Shown: positions 39,768 to 51,700 of the stretch, piece after piece
Position numbering within the stretch: position 1 is the first letter of the stretch
Layout: each line of letters opens with the position of its first letter
From: Hofstenia miamia
Taxonomy: Eukaryota > Xenacoelomorpha > Acoela > Hofsteniidae
DNA length: 64,000 bases
Reading direction: 5' to 3'
Assembly: GCA_900660155.1 (NCBI GenBank)
Contig: CABFPE010000167.1
Coordinates: 1,235,092 to 1,299,091, forward strand
Notes under the pieces: model-generated
The model's input: the letters and a program-made list of their open reading frames with translations, nothing else
What the model was told of the DNA's origin: nothing
The model's database searches: none
Program-made: the position numbers and the translations under genes

Positions 39768-42700
39768 CTAGAATTTACAAAAATGCTAGTTAAAATTAAT
39801 AGAAATCGAAACACAATATTCAAACACATTGACAACAAAACTGTGGGATCTAAGTTTTCCCATTGTAATGTATTTTTATAACAGACTATTTTCGAAAAAT
39901 AGAAGTTGTAAGGACTTTTCATTCGGTTGTGACAGAATGGGCAAAACAATTAAAAATGTATTTTAAATATAAACTTAACAAAATTTTAAGGTGTTGAAAA
40001 AGTAAAAATATCCTAGAATCAAATGAAAATACTTCCGTATATTTACAATACAAAAGTGTTTTTTGTATCAAATACATTTGAAAATATTACTGAAAAAAAT
40101 TTATTACAGTGAATTTGAAACTATCATTGAAGAACATGGATTGTAATGAAAACTCAATTTATATGAGGTAATTTACATATAAAATATTAAGCAAATAGTA
40201 AACTTGCACTATAATTGAAATGGGATAAGATCTTCACAACTGAACATATTAATAATAGTTAAATAATTTTGATATTATTAAATTCATTCCAGGAAATTGA
40301 TTAAAAGATGTTATATATAATAGATTTAACCAAAAAGAATTAGAGGATATTTAAAACTAAATTATCAAAGACCCAAGAAAATAGATCAGAAAGGCTTAGA
40401 AGAAAAGTAGAATAAAAGTGATGACAGAATACAGCTTCCGGCAATGCCAAAATAATGAAATACTGAAAAAAATAAAGGGGACCTTGGAAACAAAAGAGAA
40501 GCACGATTTAACAACTATCTGTACTAGTTGGCATTTCTATGATCTTCCTGAATAAGATCCTGAATGCCAAAGAATGGTTAACTAGAAACATTATCTTAAT
40601 AATAAATTCCGATACAAGATATGAATTATAATGAATTTGAACGTCAGATTAAGAAAGTAGTGACAAAGTTTAAGAAAAAACAGTTGAAATGTGATCAGCT
40701 TCCTTCACATTCCATCAGAAAGCAACACATTCCTCAAAAAATATACATGCAATCAAATTCGGTTCTAATATAAGTAAATAGACACGATTGATAAAAATAC
40801 TATTTGCAATGAAAGTAAGAACTAGAATGTTTCAGTGACGTCGCTAGAATAACGTATGTCAATGATAGTAACACTGGCATTTTTGACCGATTATCTTGAT
40901 CAACGCTACAAAAAACAATTCCCTAGAGGAAATATTTATAAACAAAAGTTTGATTGGGGGCGGCGGTTCTCTACATTAGCAGACTTTCAAAACACACTAG
41001 AATTTTTTTATGAGAAAATTTAGAAAGTAAATGGTACAGGTATCTCTTGTAAGTTGTAACACGTCTTGCTACAGCCCAAAATTCACACCGCGCGAGAAAT
41101 ATCTTGATTTGGTAATAAACATCACATATATACAGTAGTTCCTGTGAACGTATTTTTCATTTAGAAAAATTGTATCGCATTATATCTTTGAACTGCAAGG
41201 TACCTGCACTTTAAAACAAAACATATCCACTAGGAAACTTTTAAAATGTAACACCCTAAGTGTCTAAGTCGAATATTTTATGCATTGCTTTGCTTAAATT
41301 TAACATTAACATAAAACGTATTTGAAACATATAAAAAATACTCTTTTGCAAAAAATTAAAAATCCTCAAAAAGGAGACAATGTCCCTTGGACGCTTCCCC
41401 AAAATTCGCTCCTGTTATTTAAAATAATAACATATTTTGTGACATTCTATATTTTGTAATTCGTGCAAATTTTTTCATAATAAATAAAAATTAACAAACA
41501 TTCAATGATGTATTTTAAGATCACTGAAATTGCAATATATTCCGAAATAGCTTAAAAACGATTATTTTTTTTTCAAATATTGCAATATTATGTTTGGGAG
41601 CCTAATAGTCAGAAACATACTTTATTACAACCCAATGTTATTTAAGGAATAATTTTTGCAGATAATTCGAAAACGAACAGTTAAGTTATTCTCTCAAAAA
41701 TTCCATTTTTGAGATGAAACCTGATCAATTTTATTTGCATTCCCAAAAGTCTCTGACTCTCATTCATAAATTGGCAATACCTAAAAGAATGAATATGAAT
41801 ATTTTGGCATGTTGAATACATTGAAACGGTGATCAGCTAAAACGCAAGGTAAAAAATCATGGCATCACATAAACCGAGAGACAGTTATTCTGATTTAATG
41901 ACAGATGGTGTCTATAGTAATTAGTAACATATTCAGCATGTTGCATAAGTTGGCAACATTGACTAATTCGCAAATTAACGTAAAACATTATGATTAATCA
42001 ATCACTTCTATAAAAGCACAGGCATTTACAAAATAATTTAAAGTGATAGTCGTTATGCAGGTGCAGCAAATTTTATATACATCGCATTAGATCCTCATTT
42101 TGCAATCTAAACCAATGACGAGGGGAATAAGCTATTAGTGCATTTCACAACCGACCTACCAAAATAACTTTCACTCGGCTGCAAATGTATAACAATCCTA
42201 ATTCTATGTAATCATTTTGAACCAACCGTTAGTAGTTTTAAGAAAGACAATTAATCTGAAGTGATTGCTAAAAGAATGATGATTTTGAATAGCTTACCTG
42301 GTTATACTGATTTGGTGGAGGGAAGTAAGTACCAGGCGCTGGAGTGGGAATTGCAGAATCAGCGGGGTTGGGAATTGGAGGCTGAGGGGGCACCCCCCAA
42401 GAAGGCGCCGAAGACTGAAATGAGGACGGGCCTGTATCATCCACTCTGCGGTATTCTGAGCGCATGCGGAGCTCTTCCTGCTGCTTTTTGAATTCTTCTT
42501 CACGACGACGAAATTGTTCATCACGCTGTTTACTCTGTTCAGCGAGCTTGGCCTCGAGCATACGCCGACGATCAGAATCACTCTGTCGCATCATTTCTAA
42601 TTTTTTCAAAGCTTCTTCCCGCTGTTGCAATTCTAAATTTTTCCTTAAAGATTTTATTTTCATTGGAAATGAAGTCTTCGAAAAACTTCGAGAATCAACG

Positions 42701-45700
42701 CTAGTTATTAAAAATGGAAATTCTTCACATAAAAACAGTAAAGTCAGAATGTAGTAAATATCTAACAACCTTGTTTTAAAAGCCATGCTTGATGATCTTT
42801 ATACATATCATCAATTTCTAAACGCAATCTGTCTCTTGATTCTTTCAGTTGAAGTTCTAGGTTGTCTCGTTGTTGCTTTTCAAATGCATATTGTGATTTC
42901 CATTTTAAACATATATCCATTTCAAAACTGCCTCGTTCAATGAAACGAGGTGGGTATTCGCGAGCTCTAAAAATTAATAATCAATATGAAGTGAATATAA
43001 AAAACATGACTATACTTATATAATAAAGCTTAAGAGCATGGAATAATTTGAAAATATGCATTCAAATGGTCCACCTTAATAATCTCTAAAAGATCTCATT
43101 TGAGTTAAGATAACAGTGCTAAATGCCTCTTTTGCCAGAGGGATAGTAACTTCGCACTAATTGACAATGTAGGTAAAAAATTAAATCTATATGCCTGATA
43201 GAAAAGAGACATAACATTGGCACATTTGAAATTTACCAACAATAAAACAAATGTCTTATTATGGAAATTCCAAGAGAAATCCACAATAGTTAATATAGCA
43301 ACGTTAAATGCCTCTTCAAAAAGAGGGGTAAGGAGGTCGCACTTTTAAATTTGAAAAATGTCCCAAAATAGTCGCATCAAATACAACTAAGATGAGGTCA
43401 GTATAGCAACGATAAATGCCTCTTTTGCAAGAGGGGTAAGAACGTTGCTCTATTTACCAGATAGAAAAGAGAAATAACATCAGCGCATTTCAAACTTATC
43501 AACTATAAAACAAACGTCTTATAAAGGAGGAAGTTCTAAGAGAAAGCCACAATAGTTAATATAGCAACCAGTTTTGGGAAAAAATCCGATTTAAATTTAA
43601 AAAAATCGGATTTTTTATTTAAATGGGATTTTTAGCCAGACAATCTTCCAAGGTAGTAAATATTAGAAATCCTTTTGATACTATTTTTGAAATACAATAA
43701 TATAATCAATTTTAAATAAAGAACATGAAAAAAAAATAAATTCAGAGCTTGTCAATTGATTCCAATATCAGGCAATGACTTCAAAACAATTAGAATACAC
43801 TACTTTTATCTTTTCTTAGTGTACTTGATTTAAATCAATAATTAAACTAATAATGTGCTTTTATTTAAATCCGATTCAAATCAATGATTTAAATCGAGTG
43901 ATTTAAATCAACCAACACTGACAGCAACGTTAAATTCCTCTTATAAAAAAGGGGTAAGGACATCGAACTTTTCAATTTGAAAAATGTCCCACAATAGTCG
44001 CATCAAATACAACTAAGATGAGGTCAATATAGCAACGATAAATGCCTCTTTTGCAAGAGGGGTAAGAACGTTGCTCTATTTACCTGAGAAATAAAATCGG
44101 CGCATTTCAAACTTATCACCTATAAAACAAATGTCTTTTAATGGAATACAAAACGTTTAAAAAACGACTTTAAGGACAATATATATCTAAAGGTCAAGAT
44201 ATCTAAATCATATTTAAAATGCATTTGTGAAAATATAACAATAGTACACTTTCATACAGAACATCCAAAAAATTGAGCCCATTCACCACAGAACACGTTT
44301 TTTGTAAAACTTAACGGAATAATAAACAATGTATATTTTGGAATGAAAAGGTCTGTTAAAAATAAAAGTGAAAAAAATGCAGATGTAAGTCAATTTTCAA
44401 TAAAAAAATTGACCATCACTGTAGCAATGGTATATGCCTCATCGCTGAGGTGTTAAGACATTGCAATAGGAAATATTAGGTTAAAACATGCAAGTTACCT
44501 ATCGAATTCATAAGTCCAACGAGCATTATTATCTGAAAGGCCTTCCTCTTCATCCTTTGATTCAACAGGCTCGACAGATATAGGCTGAACATCACCCGTC
44601 ATAACATAACATCCCTCGTTAATTAATTTAATACAAGCATCCGCCTTTTTCTTCTGCTTGAACTCAACTAAGCCATAGTTTAGAGATTTCCCCTTATCAT
44701 CGCAAGCAACAACAGCACTTTCCAAATCACCAAATCGCGAAAATCCATCTTCTAAATTTAAAAATATCTAATCAATGAAATTTCAAAAACATAAAAATTG
44801 TTTAGCAACTAAAATGAAATACCTAATAATTCATTTGTTACAGTTGCAGGCAGATGCAAAACTTTTACAACCGCTGCAAGAGAAGCAAAGCGAATTCGAA
44901 TAGGGCGTGATTGAGTTCCCATTGTTTTGCCATCAAGGTTGGCTTTTGCTTTTTCAGCAGAACTTTTAGAATCCTAAATGTAAATATAATTAATCGCAAA
45001 TTCCGTTTTCAAATAGGCATGTAAAACAGTTAATATTTACAATCATGAATCAGTATCAAATCAAAAATCTACTTATGATATGCTGACCCCAAATTGTTAT
45101 ATTCAGTATCAATCTTTATGCATGGTTTACAAATTAAGCTTTCTTAATTATATCAAAATAAAAAATTGAGAAAAAAATCGGTTAAAAGAATTTTCTGTTA
45201 GATGCTCAATGTTTTGGAACGAATTCAGTACTGATGTAAAAAGCAGAAAAAACACTTCCAAAAATATAACACCTTTTATGACAAAGCAAAAGTTATTGCG
45301 GATAATGTAGATTAAATTCATGGCATAATTTATAAAATTGAAAATCAAATGAGACCCTGTCACTATTGCCAGACCGGAGGAATTAGACAAGAAAAAGTGA
45401 TTACCCTAAACGAAATATTACCTGTTTACGCGATGACTAGAATCATCTGTGGTGTGCAAAATAACCAAAAGTTATATTCTATTTTGATAAGCGGTAATAG
45501 CAGTGAAGAATGTGCGGGGGTAATTCCAATAGGCTAAGACAATATGCTTGGGTTGATGATTAATTGTGACAGACTGTGCGTGTGAAGACATGTGAAAACG
45601 TGTCGTGCGAAAATAAGATTTTAGAAAACTCGTGGAGTGCTACGCTTAAAACTTTTTATACCGTGCAACCAAAAAACGAGACCTACTTGAGCTACACCCC

Positions 45701-48700
45701 TTAAGTGGAACCAAGCCTCCCGGAATTTCAATCCTAGATTGAATACTGGTTAACAGTCGTCTATCATAAATTATTGGTGCTAATCAAAACTTGGTGTAAC
45801 AATTTCTATTTGTATAAATGATTCGCTTTTTTCTTTTAGACATTCATGTTAAACGAAAACCATCAGGTTAGGATTTGATAATGTATCAAAAAATAACAAG
45901 GTTTGATGCATCATTAGATAATGTTAAATCTGAAAGAGAATCCAGATTTTCTACAAATGATCACGATGTTTTATATGCTTTAGGAGATGTTGTATTAAAT
46001 GTCAGTCCATCTGTATCCAGCTTTGACAGTTTCAAGTGTCTATAATCTTGATACTGATCTGTTGCAAACTGAGCACAACGTGTTCTACTTTTTCAAATCA
46101 ACAAATACTGAGTGAAAATACAAAAAAGCGCGGCTAAAATAATCAAAACATTGTCCAATAATGATATCACAGAAATATTACCAACTGTTTATGAAATGGT
46201 TAATATATTAGCAGCTACGGCATGTTCAGCAGAACGTTCTTTTAATAGTTTACAAAGATTAAACGTTAAATAAGAAACACAATGGACCAATCAATACATA
46301 CGCATCTTGCCTTATTACATATATAAATAAATATATATATATATATATATATATACATCTGGTAATAAAATAATGAAGATAAAGCAATTTTTCCTTACCA
46401 TGGTAATAAATGCAAACCACTTTTCTTTTTGAATAAACAAATCTTCGACGCTACCGTAATCATCAAACATCTTTTTTAATTCTTCCTCTTTAGTATTTGG
46501 GGGTAAACCAGCTACAAATAGCTTGCGTCTTCCCCCAGGCAGTGGTTTTCGAGGAGAGGGAGAATCTTCATATTGCCCACCATAATTTTGTCCCCCAAAC
46601 TGTTGTGAGTTGAAACTTGATTCACCTTAAATTAGATTAGTCGTTTATCACTCTTTTACCTTGATTATTTGAGCATGATCGAATTTACAAAAAAAATTAC
46701 TATCAATCTAAATACTAAAGTTGCCTATAAAAAAATTTAATCTTTTGCAAGTACATAGAAATTAGTTTGAAAAGTGTCAATATACAGTCAAATCTCGCTA
46801 CTATGCCACTCTCGCTATTATATCACTTCTCGGTCCCGACGATAATAATCCTGCTGTTACAAACTCTCGTACTATGTCAATCTCGCTACTATGCCACTTT
46901 CGCTTAATCCTTACGGGTGGCATAGTAGTCAGATTTGATTGTATCAGCAAATTACCGAAGATATATTAGGACAAAAAGTGTGAAAAGCAATTAAATCCAG
47001 GACTACACACAAGTAATGACAGTTTACATTAAATACAATATTATTCAATTAACAAACAGGAGTCTAAATATCGCATTTGCTAAAATAAATGTAATTGCTC
47101 ATCTTGATGTGATATCATAGCAACAAATAGGCACTAATCCATACGCTTAGTAAAACGGCCAAGTAAGTCGTAATGCTAATAGTACAATACATTAAATTCA
47201 ATATACCTTGTACGTTTCGTTTACGATTGAAATTTGAGCCTTTAAATTGCTTGTTTACACCAGCTGGAATATTTTGATCGAAGTTTGGTCCACCTTGATT
47301 ATTTGAATTTAAAGGCTGATTTTGTTTTCCAAAATGCGGTGGTTGTGGAGGGTTTTTAAAAGGTTTGTGTGGACCTTCAGAATGTCTAAAATTTTGATGT
47401 CTTTGAAATCCTGACGAGCTTGGTGGAGGGAGAGATCCTTTCGTATTTGAATCGGATTGAAAAGACTGAACATTTCTATTTCCTGGTTTCATTTGCTTAG
47501 CTGGTGGTGGATTGCTTTGTTCGTTAGTTTCCTTTTTCATGTCACTGGATACATTTGAATTCGGTTCAGATGTCATTCCTGGCTTCTTTGCTGGAGCAGG
47601 AGATACGTTGTCTATAAAGGAATTAATAATAATTAAAACACACAATTCTAACCATTCGAAACTTTAGAAAAGGATATCTTGGGTGGTGCAGGGGGTTCAG
47701 TCAGAGGAGGAGTAGATTTAGACTGAGGGTTGTTCGTAGATACTACGTCAGTTTTTGGTGAAGACACCTCTTTCTTTACTTCGGGAGTAGAATTTTTTCC
47801 GTCTAAATAGTTGCACACAATGTACGTTTAATGTTATAAAGAGCAAATCGATCATCACTAGAGCGATTATTTCTTCAAGTATACGTTGTTTGAAATACTT
47901 TCGTAATAGGAGCTCGTTTTACCAACCGTTCTTTGTGTGATTGAAATTTTAATATCAATTAGTATTTTTAAAATATAAAAATTTTAACTACATTCTGACA
48001 TTAAAATGAAATTTGACCCAAAGTGTATACAATCTAGACCTTACAACCATACTAAATATTTTTTTCAAAATTTTCATTTCTCAGGTGTAAATATAGTTTG
48101 AACTGTTTCCGACCAAAAATCCAAATAATCACCATATGATTACAAAAATTATTACAAAATCAAGACACATGAGCAAAATTAGAAACTGTAATGCGGTCAT
48201 TGCGTAAAATTGCTTTAATCATATTTTTGAATGATTTATTTCGTCAAATAGGCGCCCAAAAGTGCTAAAAATTTTAAAATGTGAAGAAATGTAGATTAAA
48301 TTCGCTGTAAAACCAACCATTTGGTTAAATTCTAACTTTATAGTCACAAAATTAATGTCTACTTCCACCGATACAAGAGCTATATAAGGAAAAGCTGCAA
48401 CATGTCAAAGTAAAAATGCAGTCCCTTGCTTTTTGCTTACAAAATAATTCTTGAATTTACTGTATTAAATCAATCTGCTAATACAATGTGAAGCATTGAC
48501 CACAGCATAGTCTGAGTTGTCTACAGATGTTTCATTAACTAGATATTTCACTAACTGGATGCTTCACTAACTCACAAAGTGAAATAATGCGAAATTGTTT
48601 TAAGTAAAATAGCTCTTCACTTGTAATACCTACACATACACACTACACTGCAGTTTACAGCGTATGATGCAGATTTTATGAATGATTTCTTCATTATGAT

Positions 48701-51700
48701 GTTTAATATTTTAATAAATAAATTTGCAAAATTGTGTTAAATTTTGATAAACTTTTTGAATTTGTTTGACATTGCAGCTACACAGGCTTTGTATTTTTTC
48801 AAGACTGCTATCTAATTGCAAATTAATTTTATTGTGAATCTAGTAGTATTGCGATGACTACACTTTATTAATTATGAAATGGTATCACACCAATATCTTG
48901 TATTGAGTTATGGGAATTTATTGGTTCGAATCCAATATGTTCGATACTTTGTACTTTTAGAGGCATTTGCTGTAGTTGTATTGATGTTTAGATTCGGTAA
49001 ATTATTGTACAGATACAGATGTATTATTTGCACCACGAATCTTTGAATTAATACATATTTACAAAAAATAGAAATGTTATGCAAAATAGGCTAGATTTGT
49101 TCTATGGTATCAATAATTGTAGAATAAAGGGTTCCAAAATATATCAGTTGACATATTTGAACAGAAATTGTTACATTTTATAGAACTTTGCCAATAATGA
49201 ATTCAAGTTACCAATAAAACATTTAATTTACTATGGCAAGAAACGTCTTCTAAATAACCTCATCAAGCAAAACCAAAATTCGCACAATAAATGTAGATTT
49301 CTTGTCAAATTCTTTCTAAGAGTATTAGCTGCTCAAAGGCAGAGGTTTCATGACGCAGTTACGTAAATGTTAGTTCTACAAGTTCGCCATGATATAATTC
49401 CGTTAAACAAGAAATTATTTATAAACATTTCAACTTGCTTAAAACATGGATTTTACACAAACAGTATAATTAAGCTCGGTGATTAATCTATACTTGCACT
49501 GTTGCAAAGTGGCATTCCAATAAAGATTGTGAGTTTTCTCATATGAAAATGCAGAAAATATACTCTATATAAGAATTTAACACCTCCTCGTATTGCCTTT
49601 ATTGACTGAGCTAAAGCTATCGTTTACCATTTCCAAGGATCGTTCGTACGCCTGTGCCCGTGAACTTGCGCAAGATGGCTATTTTCCCATAATAACTCAA
49701 ATAATTGAAAACCTGTTTATCCTGTCGCTAGTTATTGACACCTCTATTAAATAGCACCCGTAATCAGATTGACATGCTAATTGTAACTGATTGCTTATGC
49801 CATTTTAAAAAGTTAATAAATATGTTTTTGAAATGTATTTATCGAAACACAATTGTGCAGGGCGTATCAAATTATTTCAGAAAAGCATCTTTTACAATCT
49901 AAATGCGGTTTTATCAATCATGCAACAAAAAACAAAGGCTTATTGTATTATTGTAATTGTCAACAGTTTTTAATATTTGAACCAAAAGTCGACCGAGTCC
50001 AAGTCCGAGCCTGGCTTTATAATTCTGAGCAGTTATCAAATAACAAAATCTTTTGATCCAGAATAAAACCAAATTCAAATCGAATACTGTTCTGCACTTT
50101 AACACCGTTGTGTTTCAAAATAACAACTTTACGATAATAACAGCGTTAAAAAAGATTTTCCTCTGTGCCTTCGAAAATGAAATTAATTATTCATATGTGA
50201 TAAACAAATACCCCTTCAAGTACAGGGTGCGGAATAAATTCCGGACATTTCAAGGTTAAATAAAAGTGAAGTAACGAAAAAGTGTTTATATTTTCCGAAA
50301 ACCCCGAAAAACATAAAAAAAGTTGTGCGAGTATGAGTGTCTCTTTCGCTGAGTTCTTGCACACACATTATTTTGTAAGAATGCATGTGTAGATCTTTGT
50401 GAAGAATTCTTCGCAAGCTTCTTTCAGGCATCCTTAGAGCTTGGGCGTGTTTAATTGTCGAACGCCGTGGAGACTCTGAAGCTCTAACGGCTGCCACATT
50501 CTCTGGAATTTTAAAACTTGAGAAATTAAAATTGTTCAATATATTTGGGAGTTTGGTATGGGTATTTGAGAAGTTGAAAGCTTTGACTTTTTTAACCTTT
50601 TGTAAGAATGCATGTGTAGATCTTTGTGAAGAATTCTTCGCAAGCTTCTTTCAGGCATCCTTAGAGCTTGGGCGTGTTTAATTGTCGAACGCCGTGGAGA
50701 CTCTGAAGCTCTAACGGCTGCCACATTCTCTGGAATTTTAAAACTTGAGAAATTAAAATTGTTCAATATATTTGGGAGTTTGGTATGGGTATTTGAGAAG
50801 TTGAAAGCTTTGACTTCTTTAACCTTTCGCAAGTGGTTACACAAATAGAAACATTAATGGTGGCCCTGAGTCTCAGGGACCCATATGAGTTATTTTGTAT
50901 ATATAATCTTCAAACTATTTTTTACCATCTATAACTCCTGGTTTTTCTGTAACAATATTATGAACCATTGTCCTTGAAAATATTCTTGACTGTTCCTTCC
51001 AAAGTGTTTTCCCTACTTTCAAGTATACTGTGCTAATGATTTATCTGAGAGGTAGTCTTCTTCGGAAGAAATTTCCTGTTCAGTATCACCACTTTGTAAT
51101 TGCTGCTCACATTCACTATCACTAATGTCATCATCTGTAGAGTCATACTCAGATTCAACTTCAATTGATTTAAGCAATGGTAGAATTTTTTCATTATCCA
51201 TGCTTCAGAGCCACTTCAGAGCACTGTGTCTGAGAGACCTTTATTACCTGCTGTATATTTAATTTTTTTTTAAATTCTCAGCTTAAACAATATAATATAT
51301 ATGTAACATAAGGTATTGAAGGACAACACATTAAAATTTCTGGAAAGCAAAAAATACGATTAAATAAAATTGAATAGATGTGTCAGACTCAATGTCAGCT
51401 GTGGAAGGTTAATAATATATCGATTAAAAATTTGGGCGTTTGTGAACTTTTATCAAAATCTTAATCGATATTTTTTTCACAATGTTAGTTTTGAAATTCC
51501 CAAATTTATAATCAATATGCTAGGAAAAAAATTTAAGTTTTAAACGTTATGAAGTCATACGGAAACATCGATATATCTATTGCCGTATTTTTTTGATAAT
51601 CAAACGATCGTAGCAATAATGTTACAGCCTTGTTATAACTCTGGTGATAAATTTAAGGTCTTGTAACAGAAGACTATGATTTTATTCAGAAATATTAGAT

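Larger units (their letters stand above)
43081..44140. repeat. Intronic tandem array of hairpin-bearing units (intron 6)
   Basis: A dimeric unit of about 270-290 bp is repeated about 2.5 times. Each half contains a 44-46-nt two-stem hairpin, at 43115-43158, 43297-43342, 43405-43449, 43923-43967 and 44031-44075. Shared inter-hairpin blocks include AAAATGTCCCAAAATAGTCG and CCACAATAGTTAATATAGCA. The core is GCAACG, a 7-nt loop side TAAATG(C), CCTCTT-N4-AAGAGG, GGTAAGAA, CGTTGC. A hAT MITE has split one unit at 43569-43920. A sixth, diverged hairpin lies apart at 44424-44464. Confidence 0.85.
44974..46398 (-). other. DBHS intron 4 (1.4 kb)
   Basis: Contains an antisense hAT transposase relic and a TA microsatellite. 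Sequence at 45,345-45,800 has higher G+C and a 62-codon plus-strand frame with no recognisable domain; it may be older repeat sequence. Confidence 0.8.

Noticed and set aside
42464..42754. Plus-strand frame rich in Ser/Arg/Cys
   Set aside because: It is the antisense shadow of DBHS exon 8 coiled-coil codons.
42636..42786. Alternative N-terminal start MAFKTRLLDIYYIL within the exon 7-8 region
   Set aside because: The reading frame crosses intron 7; phase-consistent splice signals and family homology support splicing instead.
48920..48945. tRNA B-box-like GGTTCGAATCC
   Set aside because: No acceptor, D or anticodon arms can be formed around it.
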